This document shows, one piece after another, positions 1-8,011 of a stretch of DNA of 21,334 nucleotides. The notes beneath the pieces were generated by a model. That model worked only from the letters and a program-made list of their open reading frames with translations. It ran no database searches and was not told where the DNA came from. Position 1 is the first letter of the stretch. Every line of letters begins with the position of its first letter. The position numbers and the translations under genes are program-made. The stretch is from Vulcanimicrobiota bacterium (GTDB lineage Bacteria; Vulcanimicrobiota; Xenobia; Xenobiales; JADMJV01): contig JAEXNA010000182.1 in assembly GCA_023447635.1 (NCBI GenBank), positions 1 to 21,334 on the forward strand, given 5' to 3'.

Positions 1-81
1 GGCTTCCGCCGGGCCGACGAAGCGCTTTACCAGGCCAAGCGGGAAGGCCGTAACCGCGTGGTCTTCCATTCTGCCGAGTAG
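1..81 (+). CDS. GGDEF (diguanylate cyclase-type) protein, 3' end only
   Basis: The window opens inside a gene in frame 1. The last 26 codons before the TAG at 79-81 carry the signature that closes GGDEF domains: A-D-E-A-L-Y-Q-A-K followed by G-R-N-R-V. In this family the domain makes the second messenger cyclic di-GMP from two GTP. The GG(D/E)EF active-site loop lies upstream of the window, so whether the enzyme is active, and what sensor domains it has, cannot be seen. The next gene begins 5 nt after the stop on the same strand and probably shares its transcript. Confidence 0.85.
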   Translation, partial: GFRRADEALYQAKREGRNRVVFHSAE

Positions 82-86
82 CCTCC

Positions 87-467
87 GTGCTTCCTGAGAA
101 TCCAAATCGCGCCCTAACTCCTGACGAGGTCTACGAGTTGAAGCGGTCGGCGGCTTTGCGGCGGGCCGAGAATGAACTCGACATGGCCTGGAAGGAAGAG
201 TCCGAAGGGCCTGCGGACTGGTTTGGAAAGCTGGCAGCGCTGGGCGTGGTTTGTCTGTTCCTCGACGCTGTGGGATGGCTGACCGCCTTCCTGAGTCCCC
301 GTCTGAACTTTGCCCTGAACCTGTTCCTGAAGTTTGCCATGAGCGGCGCCATCGTGGGATGCTCGGGTCTGGCGATCTGGGCGGCGATCAAGGGCTATCA
401 GCACGAGCAGGCCAAAAAACAGTTGCGCGAGACGTTTGTTTACGAGGATCCGGTACCGCCAGCCTGA
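87..467 (+). CDS. small two-helix membrane protein, unknown function
   Basis: A 126-residue protein starting at GTG 87, five nt after the GGDEF stop. I do not recognise a family. Residues 1-45 are charged and probably helical (E, K and R rich). Residues about 47-69 and 76-102 are two hydrophobic segments that would span the membrane, followed by a short charged tail. The start has no clear ribosome binding site, which fits translational coupling to the upstream gene; the first in-frame ATG is at codon 33. The 3' end overlaps the convergent LysR gene by 28 bp. A membrane partner of the cyclic di-GMP gene is possible from position alone but has no motif support. Confidence 0.7.
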   Translation: MLPENPNRALTPDEVYELKRSAALRRAENELDMAWKEESEGPADWFGKLAALGVVCLFLDAVGWLTAFLSPRLNFALNLFLKFAMSGAIVGCSGLAIWAAIKGYQHEQAKKQLRETFVYEDPVPPA

Positions 468-1381
468 GGCGTCTCCTCGAGCCTTTCGTCGCCAAAGTTG
501 CCGCCGTGTCCCATGCTCGAGGCTAGCGCAACGAAGGCATCGACCAACGGGTCCGAGCGTTCGCGCCGGTGCCAGACCAGGCCGATGCGCCAGGAGCACT
601 CCTCCACCTCGGTCTCTCGAAAGCTGACGTGAGGCACCTGCATGGCGCGGGCCGAGTCCGGCACAAGTGAGAACCCCAGGCCGGCTCCGACCAGATGGAG
701 CACGGTGAGCAACTCTCCCGCCTCCTGGACCACCCGAGGGGCGAATCCGGCGGCCCGACAGGTCTGCATCATATGCTGGTGATAGGTCTGAGACAGGTTC
801 TGCTGGATCGAAACGAACGGGGCGTTGGCCAGGGGCGCCAGGCCCCGTTCCCCGGGTGGGCGGGAATCCGTTGGGTAGGCGACGACCAGGCGTTCTTGGA
901 AGAGCGGTAGGGTGTAGAGGTCCGGATTGGCCACCGGCAGGCGCACGAACCCGACGTCGATATCTTCTCGTTCCAAGGCCTGAAGCTGGGCCGGAGTCGG
1001 CATGTCGCGCATGCTGACCTGTACCTCGGGGTAGCGGCGGCGATGTTCGCGCAGCAGCGCGCCCAGTCCCGAGGCCAGTGTTGCGATTCCGAAACCGATG
1101 CGTAGCAGGCCGCTGTGGCCGGTCAAGGCCAGGCGGACCAACCGTTCGGTTCGGTCGGCCTGAGACAGCAGCGATTCGGCCTGATGACGCAACATCTCTC
1201 CGGCTCGGCTCAGGGCAAAAGTTCGTCCGCTCCGCTGCAGCAGCGGGCCGCCGAGACGCGCCTCCAGTCGCTGAATCTGCTTGGTCAGGGCCGGTTGAGA
1301 GATGTGCAGACGCTCGGCCGCTCGGCCGAAATGCCCGGTCTCGGTCAGGGTCAGGAAGGCGCGCAGTTCCGGCAAGCTCAT
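440..1381 (-). CDS. LysR-family transcriptional regulator
   Basis: A full-length LysR-type regulator of 313 residues. Residues 1-60 form the winged helix-turn-helix typical of the family (LPELRAFLTL, then GHFGRAAERLHISQPALTKQI, split here as GHFGRAAERL and HISQPALTKQI). The rest matches the periplasmic-binding-like effector domain, with IGFG near residue 98, the D-V-G-F-V motif after the first lobe and an aromatic/polar ligand cleft. An ATG lies two codons upstream at 1387, but AGGA sits six nt before the ATG at 1381 and only one nt before the other, so I prefer 1381. It is divergent from the HAD gene at 1458, the usual arrangement for a LysR protein and its target, so control of that gene and of itself is likely. 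Its effector cannot be read from sequence. Its last codons overlap the convergent small membrane gene. Confidence 0.93.
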   Translation of the reverse strand: MSLPELRAFLTLTETGHFGRAAERLHISQPALTKQIQRLEARLGGPLLQRSGRTFALSRAGEMLRHQAESLLSQADRTERLVRLALTGHSGLLRIGFGIATLASGLGALLREHRRRYPEVQVSMRDMPTPAQLQALEREDIDVGFVRLPVANPDLYTLPLFQERLVVAYPTDSRPPGERGLAPLANAPFVSIQQNLSQTYHQHMMQTCRAAGFAPRVVQEAGELLTVLHLVGAGLGFSLVPDSARAMQVPHVSFRETEVEECSWRIGLVWHRRERSDPLVDAFVALASSMGHGGNFGDERLEETPQAGGTGSS

Positions 1382-1457
1382 GTCCATTCCTGGAGGTTAT
1401 CAAAGTCGGTAAAAGAGTTCAATTTACAGAATAGGTTCGCTGTCCTAGGCTAGAGCC
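1382..1457. promoter_or_regulatory. divergent control region between LysR gene and HAD gene
   Basis: This 76-bp gap separates two divergent starts and is visibly AT-richer than its flanks in the middle (about 1399-1436). It must hold the promoters for both genes, and by family precedent a LysR binding site of the T-N11-A type. I could not pick a convincing -35/-10 pair on either strand, so no exact sites are given. Confidence 0.45.
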
Positions 1458-2315
1458 ATGAAAGTTTCTAACTCGCCAACTCTTGCTCCCCGCAGCCTCT
1501 ACCGCATGGTCGCTCTCGACATCGACGGGACATTGCTCGGACCGGACGGCACCATTGGCACGGCCAATCGCCAGGCGGTAGAGCGCCTGAAAGAGGCGGG
1601 CGTCGAGGTGGTCCTGGCCTCGGGCCGTAGCCACGGGAACATGATGGAGTTCCACGAGTCGCTGGGGCTTAGCAGTCCGGTCGTTTCGGTGCACGGCGCC
1701 CTGGTGCGCGACCCTCTCGGGGTCGAGCTTTGGAGTCACGGGGCTCTTGACGAAACACTCGTCCGCGAGGTGACGCTGGCCGGTCGTCAGGCTGGCGTCG
1801 CGGTGTTGCACTATCGCAGTGACGGAGTTTTCCTGGATACGGAAAGCGAGCGGACGGCTTTCGACCAGAGCCGTAATCGCGAACCTCAACAGTTGGTCGA
1901 AGACCTGCTGGCCCTCCCAGGGCACACCCATAAGGTTATGTGGCTGGCGGAGCCCGAGGTTCTCGCCGGATGGGCTAAGACTGCGACGACCTCGGTTCCC
2001 CACTGGGAGTCGAAGCTGCATCGCCTGTTCACCGACCCTGGCTACCTCGAGTTTATGCCCACGGGCGTGAGCAAGGCGGCTGGGGTAGGGGTGGTGGCCC
2101 GTGGATTGGGGTTGGAGGCCGACCAGGTGGCCGCTTTCGGCGACGGAAACAACGACGCGCCGATGCTGGCCTGGGCCGGGATGGGAGTGGCCATGCCGCA
2201 CGGCTCGGAAGCAGCGAGGGCGGCCGCCCGTCAGGTGGGGCCGGAGGGGTCGGCAGACGAGGCGCTGGCGCGCGCCCTGGCTGTCGTCTTCCCGTCGCTG
2301 GTACGCCTGAGCTAG
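1458..2315 (+). CDS. Cof-type HAD-superfamily phosphatase
   Basis: A 285-residue member of the Cof/YidA-like branch (C2B cap) of haloacid dehalogenase phosphatases, which are cytoplasmic Mg-dependent enzymes acting on sugar phosphates, nucleotides or coenzyme phosphates. Motif I is DIDGTLL (nucleophile D21, acid/base D23), motif II is LASGRSHGN (Ser near residue 55), the motif III lysine lies in G-V-S-K-A-A-G, and motif IV is FGDGNNDAPML. The stretch ending GVAMPHGSEA is also typical. Length fits the family. The ATG at 1458 gives 16 residues before the first core strand; ATG 1506 is an alternative start nearer to most relatives, and neither has a strong ribosome binding site. It is divergent from the LysR gene, which may regulate it. 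The substrate cannot be predicted. Confidence 0.93.
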   Translation: MKVSNSPTLAPRSLYRMVALDIDGTLLGPDGTIGTANRQAVERLKEAGVEVVLASGRSHGNMMEFHESLGLSSPVVSVHGALVRDPLGVELWSHGALDETLVREVTLAGRQAGVAVLHYRSDGVFLDTESERTAFDQSRNREPQQLVEDLLALPGHTHKVMWLAEPEVLAGWAKTATTSVPHWESKLHRLFTDPGYLEFMPTGVSKAAGVGVVARGLGLEADQVAAFGDGNNDAPMLAWAGMGVAMPHGSEAARAAARQVGPEGSADEALARALAVVFPSLVRLS

Positions 2316-2375
2316 CAAGGAACCTCCGCGCACAAGGCTGGTAGGAAAACGCAGCGCGAGAGGCAAGCCCCCGCT

Positions 2376-3794
2376 ATGAAAGTTACCACCCTGTTAGAAC
2401 AACGCTCCGATGAAGTCTGGGCTGCCAGCCGCCTAGTCGTGCAGCCCCCTGGTGAGACCGAGGAGGGGCTGGAGGTCGAAGTCTGGGTCGAAGGTTCGAC
2501 CGGGCTGGTCCGCATGTGCTCCGTGGTCCCCTCCGAGACCGACCTGGCCGACTTTGCCGAAGGGTTTCTTCAAGCGATGGCTTCTCCCATGGCCGAGATG
2601 GACGCCTACCGACCGGGCAAGCTGATCGTGGACCGCCGGGAACTGGCGAAGGCGGTCCGCCCTCTGGCCAAAGAGCACGGTGTCGAAGTCGAAGTCCGCG
2701 CCAGCGTGGCCGACGATCTGCGCGAATTGGCGGAAAAGATCGAAGCGGACCTGGCCGAGGAGTTCCCCTTCCAGTACCTGGCCGAGGGCGACGTGTCGCC
2801 CGAAACGGTGACCGCGTTCTTCGAGCAGGCGCACCGTTATCTAGAGCTGGCCCCCTGGGAACTCGAGCTGGAAAGCTTGACCTTCGAGGTCAGCGGATTG
2901 AGCGCGGCGCCGCTGGTGGCCGCGGTGGCCGGCGACGATGAGCCAGGGCTCGCTCTCTACCCCTCGCTCGACGCCGCACGTGCCTATGCGACTTTTGATG
3001 GGGAGGATCTTGATGTGCTCGAACCGTCGACCGCGTTCACCGTGCTCGAGCCGGCTCTGGCTTCGGAAGAGCTGCGGGCCGAAATGACGGCCCACGGCTG
3101 GACCGCGCACCTGCTGGGCCTTCCTGTGCTGACGGCCCAGACCCGAGTCGAGAGACCCAACGCCACCGAGCAAGAGTTGATCGAAATGACCTCGGTGCTA
3201 GAGGCGCTGACCTACTACCTGGGCGACGGCGGCGAGCCCAGCATGGCGTTCGAACTGGCCAACGGCAAGATCGTCAAGGTCGTGCCCACCGAGGACGTGT
3301 TCGCCCAGATCCCCACCTTTGCCAACGCCGACGAAGCCGTCACCGGGCTGGACCGTCTGTGGGAGCAGGGAGAAGCCGAGTTGGCGGCAGCGGCTGCCTC
3401 GCAGTACCTCGAGGACGAAGGCGACTTCGACCCCAGGGTGATCTCGCGCCTGGCGCTCTACCTGTGCAGCATGGAGGCCTACGAGGATCTCGAGGAGATC
3501 TGGAAGAGCTTCGCCCCCGTTCCGGCGATCGAACTGCACTACGTGGGCGCTTTCCTGGCCCATGGGATGGGCCACGGCAGCACCGCCAGCAAGCGCTTGA
3601 AGAAAGCCGTGAAGGGCGACCCTGGGATCGGTCGCAGGCTGCTCGAGGGCAGTTCGGAAGACGATTTCAGCGCGCTCTGGAGCGGACCGTGGGCCGAATC
3701 GGGCCCCTTGCGCGAAGAGCTAGAGGGCCTGCTGAAGCCAGCCAAGACTCCCGCCAAGGGCGGCTCTCGTTCCAAGGGCAAGAAGAAAAAATAG
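2376..3794 (+). CDS. conserved-hypothetical-type protein, 472 aa, lysine-rich tail
   Basis: A soluble, strongly acidic protein of 472 residues, 60 bp downstream of the HAD gene on the same strand. GAGAGG lies 12 nt before the ATG. No catalytic motif is visible. Residues about 145-280 (L-E-L-A-P-W-E, then a beta-rich section and a helix containing ALTYYLG) remind me of proteins with DUF6930/DUF7309 domains, but this is recollection of a pattern and is weak. Residues about 325-440 are helical and TPR-like (pairs of helices with A-Y-E-D-L-E-E-I-W). The last 14 residues are basic (S-K-G-K-K-K-K), in sharp contrast to the acidic body, and could bind nucleic acid or membranes. It has no signal peptide or membrane segment. 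The function is unknown. Confidence 0.85.
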   Translation: MKVTTLLEQRSDEVWAASRLVVQPPGETEEGLEVEVWVEGSTGLVRMCSVVPSETDLADFAEGFLQAMASPMAEMDAYRPGKLIVDRRELAKAVRPLAKEHGVEVEVRASVADDLRELAEKIEADLAEEFPFQYLAEGDVSPETVTAFFEQAHRYLELAPWELELESLTFEVSGLSAAPLVAAVAGDDEPGLALYPSLDAARAYATFDGEDLDVLEPSTAFTVLEPALASEELRAEMTAHGWTAHLLGLPVLTAQTRVERPNATEQELIEMTSVLEALTYYLGDGGEPSMAFELANGKIVKVVPTEDVFAQIPTFANADEAVTGLDRLWEQGEAELAAAAASQYLEDEGDFDPRVISRLALYLCSMEAYEDLEEIWKSFAPVPAIELHYVGAFLAHGMGHGSTASKRLKKAVKGDPGIGRRLLEGSSEDDFSALWSGPWAESGPLREELEGLLKPAKTPAKGGSRSKGKKKK

Positions 3795-3812
3795 CGTCCG
3801 CCGACCGGGAGT

Positions 3813-5297
3813 CTAGCCGCAAGCCCAGCTGAAGGTCAGCCGGCCGTGGCAGTGGTAGACGTGCCCGTTGCCGTCACCCGCGAACAGCTGGCCGAAGTGG
3901 GAGCGGTCTCCCGGCTCTCCGCCTTCGAAGCCGTCGTTGTTGATCTGCAGCACCGGGCGCATGGCCTGAGCGCATTCGGGACAGACGGGGTACTCTACCC
4001 CTTGGGACCAGGCAGGCCATCCCAACAGCTTGTCGCCACGGTGCGGGGCCAGATAGCTACGAGCTTCGCCCAGCTGGGCCTCGGAGAGCTCGAAGTACTG
4101 CATGAAGTTGGCATACCAGGCCAGCGTCGATTCTCGGTCGCGTTCGCGAGTGGCCAGGTCGGCCATGCTGTCGAGCGCGTCATCGTACAGCTCTCGAGCT
4201 TCGGGCCAGACGCCGGGACGCTCTTCCCAGTTCGGTCCCTCCAACAGAGGGGCCCAGGACCCCAGGGTTGCCGGGCTGTAGGTCGAGACAGGGGCGTCTT
4301 TAGGATCGGCCGGGCGAAGGTCGGCGTCAGGCAGAACTCGGGCCAGGCTGTTGTTCGAAAACGGGGCCCAGGCTTCGGGCACGGTGCAGGCGTGGGACAC
4401 GCAGTAGAAGAGCTGGAGGATCCCTTGCGGGCTCAGCTCCTGGCGCAGCGGCTCTGGCGCCTGCGAAAGGTCGATCTGTGCGACCAGCTGCATCGCCGTC
4501 GAGCAGCTGCCGCAGCACGGACAGCTTTCGCTCTCCTGCAGCAGCGGCAGGCCGCCGAAGTGACTGCGCGCGCCGTCCTGGTAAGGTTCCAGCAACGGTC
4601 CCCAGGCGGTGCGCTGATGCGGCCCCAGTGTTCGCCGTAGCTCCTCGAGAAGCGGCTCTCGGCGGACCGGCCAGTCGGCGGGAACTGCGGGCGGATCGAA
4701 TTCCGGGACCCAGGGGGTAGGGGGAAGCGGGCTTTGGAGAGGTTGCTGCTCCCTCCACTCCTCGCCTTCTTTGTTCAGCAGCAGAACCAGGCCGGTCGGC
4801 TGCCCAACGGCTTGCCACAACCCGCTCGGCTGTCCGGCCGCGTCGAGCTGAAGGAACAGATCGTACTGATGATGCGTCTCTCCGAGGCCTGGCATCATCG
4901 CCTCGAGGGTGGGGAGCGCGGCGTCGTGGGCTTCCTGACAGAGGAGGGGAGAGTGGCAGATGATCTGGTGGCCGGTCTGTTTGGCCGTGCAGAGCAGGGC
5001 GGTCGCTTCGTCCTCGGCCGAGCGCTGGTCGAGCACGATGGCATCGGGATCCTGCCGCAGCGCGGCTCGCACCAGGTTGGCGGCGGAAGGTTCGCTGCTG
5101 CGATGGACCGAGACTCCGGGTTGGGACAAGCCGAGCGTGATACGCTCGTCCAGGAAAACTACGATGTGATGCCCGTCGAGCAGCGGTAGCAGGCTTTCGA
5201 GCAACTTGGAGTAGTCTTCAGGGCTACCTCCACAGACCGTGACACAGGGGCGATGGTGGAAGGCGGCTTGGAAAAGCGAGCGGAGTTGAGCGTGCAT
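3813..5297 (-). CDS. degenerate PilT/GspE-like ATPase domain fused to DUF1963 (YwqG-like) domain
   Basis: A 494-residue protein counted from ATG 5297. The frame stays open to an ATG at 5453, but that start would overlap the upstream gene by 103 bp. Residues 15-125 follow the secretion/pilus ATPase pattern: a hydrophobic strand, the P-loop position, LRQDPDAIVLD (80-90), a helix, then TGHQIICHSP (108-117) at the place of the TGH...TLHT box. The P-loop is destroyed (C-G-G-S-P-E-D-Y-S; the Walker A lysine position is Tyr29) and the catalytic Glu after Walker B is Gln91, so ATP hydrolysis is unlikely. Residues about 205-494 match DUF1963: HFGGLP, a Cys cluster (259, 261, 262, 265), LVAQIDL, GILQLFYC, then GWPAWSQG, CPEC (439-442), M-R-P-V-L-Q-I and a C-terminal Cys pair, possibly metal ligands. 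It is the last gene of a probable three-gene operon with the two exported hydrolases. Confidence 0.8.
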   Translation of the reverse strand: MHAQLRSLFQAAFHHRPCVTVCGGSPEDYSKLLESLLPLLDGHHIVVFLDERITLGLSQPGVSVHRSSEPSAANLVRAALRQDPDAIVLDQRSAEDEATALLCTAKQTGHQIICHSPLLCQEAHDAALPTLEAMMPGLGETHHQYDLFLQLDAAGQPSGLWQAVGQPTGLVLLLNKEGEEWREQQPLQSPLPPTPWVPEFDPPAVPADWPVRREPLLEELRRTLGPHQRTAWGPLLEPYQDGARSHFGGLPLLQESESCPCCGSCSTAMQLVAQIDLSQAPEPLRQELSPQGILQLFYCVSHACTVPEAWAPFSNNSLARVLPDADLRPADPKDAPVSTYSPATLGSWAPLLEGPNWEERPGVWPEARELYDDALDSMADLATRERDRESTLAWYANFMQYFELSEAQLGEARSYLAPHRGDKLLGWPAWSQGVEYPVCPECAQAMRPVLQINNDGFEGGEPGDRSHFGQLFAGDGNGHVYHCHGRLTFSWACG

Positions 5298-5350
5298 ATG
5301 GCGGGAGGCTTTGCCCTTGGAACAGGGGCGCCTGCCTGCAACTTCCTGGG

Positions 5351-6619
5351 CTACTTCTCGACCTGGTACCGGGACGGTCGAGCCCAGGGCGGGGCGCCCG
5401 CCCGGGTCATCATCTGGGCGGTGGGGTATTGTCCCTTGCGCATGGTCACGCACTCGCTATGCGCCTGCTCACGCCAGACCTGCTGAGGGCTGTCGACCAG
5501 CATCAGGACCGCTCGTTCCAGCGTCTGGTCCGACATGTGACGGGCGTCGCCACAGTTGATCCGCTCGATGCGCCAGAGGGCGGCGAAGCCCGCCCCGGTG
5601 TAGGAGCTGTCCAGGAACGGTAGCAGTTGGGAGAGGTCGTCGGGGGTCTCCATCACCTCGCGCATAGCCACGAGTTCCTGCGGCTCGGGCTGTCCGGGGG
5701 TGGTAAGGTAGCGCAGCACGCCGAGAATGCGGGCCAGTCGAGCTTCGTTAAAATAGGCGTCGAAGGCGTGATTGGCGGGGACGGCCATCCCGTCGAGATA
5801 AAATCGACGCGCCGGTATCACCTGATCGAGCTGGCCCTGAGTCATCCTGGGCAGCAGCGAGCCCAAGGCTTTGCCTCGAATCCGGGAGCGCAGGGACAGA
5901 ACCCGGTCGCCTCGGGTGGTAGGATCGCTAAGGGTCGACCAGGTCATCTGACAACGGTCGAACCAGCGCAGGGCGGCATCACCGGCTTGATACCAGACGT
6001 CATAGTCCAGGTCCGAGCCGACGAAAGCCGCCATGGTGATGGTGATCTCACGGTTGGCTTCGTAGGTCCCGCCTTTGGGGGCGTACTGCGTGTATTTCGC
6101 TTCGGGGACCAGAGCGGCCACCGCCATCTCGCACCCCATGCTGTGAGTCAGCAGGGCTACCGGCTGGTGGGGGAAGCGCTCTGCGACCCCAAGCAGCACC
6201 TGTCGCAGGGGGCCACGCCCTACGTCGCGGGCTCGCGAAAGGGTGTTGAAGTAGTCGCCGGTGGGGTTGATGATGTTGCCCCCGCCCGATTCCCACTGTA
6301 GCCCGACCAGCCCCACCGACTGGTCGGGTAGGCCGGCCCGCACTCCGCGGGCCAGGGCGTCGAACATGCGGGTGCTCTCTTCCTGGCCCATATCGTAGCC
6401 GTGCAGCATCACCACGATCACCTCGGGCTGCTGCTTGGCCAGGTCGTCGAGACAGGTTTGCACGGCTTCGGCGGTGGTGCTGGCGCTGCTATCAACCCAA
6501 AAATGAGCCCAGGAGGCGTCACCCGTTGTCGGGATCTCGACGTCCTGAGCCCAGGTCGAGCCGGACAGACATATGAGGGCAGCCAGGGCAACCCACAACA
6601 CGCTCCAGCGGCGCCACAT
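5351..6619 (-). CDS. exported alpha/beta hydrolase (DUF900-like), copy 2
   Basis: A 422-residue protein. Residues 1-24 are a signal peptide (W-R-R-W, hydrophobic core, likely cut after S-T-W-A), so it acts outside the cytoplasm. The alpha/beta hydrolase core shows VVMLHGYD (oxyanion region, 69-76), the nucleophile elbow THSMGCE with Ser160, G-S-D-L-D (candidate acid Asp203) and N-H-A-F-D (candidate His284). This order matches the DUF900 (PF05990) branch of serine hydrolases. After the core is a roughly 100-residue C-terminal part with CGDARHM and a Cys-containing ending (GAPPWARP) that is shared with its upstream neighbour. It starts 6 bp after that paralogue's stop, and GGAG overlapping the stop region provides the ribosome binding site. 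The substrate (ester, lipid or peptide) is unknown. Confidence 0.85.
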   Translation of the reverse strand: MWRRWSVLWVALAALICLSGSTWAQDVEIPTTGDASWAHFWVDSSASTTAEAVQTCLDDLAKQQPEVIVVMLHGYDMGQEESTRMFDALARGVRAGLPDQSVGLVGLQWESGGGNIINPTGDYFNTLSRARDVGRGPLRQVLLGVAERFPHQPVALLTHSMGCEMAVAALVPEAKYTQYAPKGGTYEANREITITMAAFVGSDLDYDVWYQAGDAALRWFDRCQMTWSTLSDPTTRGDRVLSLRSRIRGKALGSLLPRMTQGQLDQVIPARRFYLDGMAVPANHAFDAYFNEARLARILGVLRYLTTPGQPEPQELVAMREVMETPDDLSQLLPFLDSSYTGAGFAALWRIERINCGDARHMSDQTLERAVLMLVDSPQQVWREQAHSECVTMRKGQYPTAQMMTRAGAPPWARPSRYQVEK

Positions 6620-6625
6620 GAGCTG

Positions 6626-7927
6626 CTATCTCCACTTGGCCGGGCGCGCCCAGGCGGGAGCTCCGGCTTTGGTCATCATTTTAGGGGTAGGGAAGGTTCC
6701 CTGACGTACGGTCCGGCACTCGCTGCTTTTCTGGGTGCGCCACAGTTTCTGGGGATGGGTCCGTAGCGTCTCGATCACCTTCTCGTAAGTCTCGTCCGTC
6801 ATATGGCGGGCGTCGCCGCAGAGCAGACGCTCGATGCGCCAGAGGGCGTAAAAGGTAACGCCGCAGCTCTCGTTATCGAGGGCTGGAGCCAGGTGGCGCA
6901 GGTCGTTGGGAGCCGCCAGGACCTTATCCATGTCGTCAATCTGCTTGGGTTTCGGAGCCTGGGGGTTGGCCAGATACTTCATGGCGTCGGAAAACCGGCT
7001 GACGCGATCGTCGGTAAAGTAGTCGACGAACAGATGGCTCATCGGGATCTCTCGGCTATCGATCAGCCAGCGCCGTTCCGACACGCCTTTGTCGAGCTGT
7101 TCCAGCGTCAGTCGAGGAAAACGGGTGCCGGTTGGGCGGCCGATGAAGTGGGCGCGCAGGATCAAGACCTCGTCTTTATCCTCGGGAAGCAGCGGGACCA
7201 TGGTCTGCCAGGTCATGGCGATCCGGCCAATGGCCTGGGCCGCACTGACCTTCCCGGTGTAGAACTGATCGTAGTTGACATCTGACCCTACGAGGAAATG
7301 CATCAGGATCTTTAACTCGCGTTGCGGCTGGTAAGTCTCGACGAACGGTTCGGTTCCATCGTAGGCGATTTCGGGAACGATAGCGGCGGTGGTCAGTTCG
7401 CAGCCGGTCGAATGGCCGACCAGGGAGATATGAGCCTTGGGATATTTGTCTTGCAACGCCAACAGAAGCTGGCGACCCGGACCGCGTCCGGCGCTGCGCG
7501 CCAGCGACACCTTTCGGAGATAGTCGCCACCGAACGGAACCAGGGCGGCGCCCGTGGCGGAATGCCACTGCAGGCTGACCAGGCCGACTTTCTGCGCTCC
7601 TTTGGTCTTGAATTCGTGAAGGAACTTATTGCTGAGCCATTCGAGTTGCTGAGTGCTGGTCTTCTCGTCAAGGTCGAAGCCGTGACTCATGACCACGATG
7701 TGATCGAACCCGCTACCCTGTCGAGCCAGGTCGGCCATGGTCTCGCTTACGGCTTCGGGAGTGACGGTGGCGGTCTCGTCGATCCAGAGTTGGGCGTAGT
7801 TGGTGGGTTTGCCGTCGTGCTGCGGCGGCAGGTCGGGCTTCTCGGCCCATGACGGGCTGAACAGGAGAAGGATCGTTAAGAGCAGGCCGAAGAGCTGCTT
7901 GCTGCGGAACGAGAGTATTTTTAGCAA
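6626..7927 (-). CDS. exported alpha/beta hydrolase (DUF900-like), copy 1
   Basis: A 433-residue paralogue of the next gene. It begins at TTG 7927; no in-frame ATG precedes the hydrophobic segment. Residues 1-28 form a signal peptide ending P-S-W-A. Hydrolase motifs are VVMSHGFD (78-85), GHSTGCE with nucleophile Ser173, G-S-D-V-N (Asp216) and M-S-H-L-F (His298), each aligning with the same motif in the neighbour. The C-terminal section again has CGDARHM, then S-S-E-C and an ending GAPAWARP. It looks like the first gene of a minus-strand operon with the second hydrolase and the PilT-like/DUF1963 protein. No convincing promoter was found in the 84 bp upstream. The two copies differ widely outside motifs, so the duplication is old. 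Confidence 0.85.
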   Translation of the reverse strand: MLKILSFRSKQLFGLLLTILLLFSPSWAEKPDLPPQHDGKPTNYAQLWIDETATVTPEAVSETMADLARQGSGFDHIVVMSHGFDLDEKTSTQQLEWLSNKFLHEFKTKGAQKVGLVSLQWHSATGAALVPFGGDYLRKVSLARSAGRGPGRQLLLALQDKYPKAHISLVGHSTGCELTTAAIVPEIAYDGTEPFVETYQPQRELKILMHFLVGSDVNYDQFYTGKVSAAQAIGRIAMTWQTMVPLLPEDKDEVLILRAHFIGRPTGTRFPRLTLEQLDKGVSERRWLIDSREIPMSHLFVDYFTDDRVSRFSDAMKYLANPQAPKPKQIDDMDKVLAAPNDLRHLAPALDNESCGVTFYALWRIERLLCGDARHMTDETYEKVIETLRTHPQKLWRTQKSSECRTVRQGTFPTPKMMTKAGAPAWARPAKWR

Positions 7928-7966
7928 GGCAATTTCGCTTTCTAAAGGTTAATCCTGACCGCCCCC

Positions 7967-7995
7967 ATCTCCCTCCGTGTCCCACCACGGGAGAT
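7967..7995 (-). terminator. hairpin in the gap after hyuB, weak terminator candidate
   Basis: On the minus strand, 17 nt after the hyuB stop, two 7-nt arms (7967-7973 and 7989-7995) pair perfectly, and an inner 3-bp GTG/CAC pairing follows a 3-nt bulge. No run of U follows on the minus strand, so it would be a poor intrinsic terminator. It may instead be a leader structure of the downstream hydrolase operon. Confidence 0.35.
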
Positions 7996-8011
7996 TGGGC
8001 AAACGGCTACT

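Noticed and set aside
114..1403. Long open frame of 429 codons on the minus strand in another frame over the LysR gene
   Set aside because: It is a shadow of high-GC coding: the translation is Arg/Pro/Gly-rich with no domain, while the overlapping frame gives a clean LysR protein.
1419..2366. Open frame of 315 codons antisense to the HAD gene
   Set aside because: The plus-strand frame has all HAD motifs; the antisense product has no recognisable pattern and no ribosome binding site.
3846..4640. Open frame of 264 codons on the plus strand
   Set aside because: Antisense to the DUF1963 domain, whose Cys and Trp motifs show the minus strand is the coding one.
3813..5453. Longer version of the PilT-like/DUF1963 protein starting at 5453
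   Set aside because: It would overlap the upstream hydrolase gene by 103 bp and adds a Pro/Arg/Gly-rich segment with no family resemblance; ATG 5297 is the first start after that gene ends.
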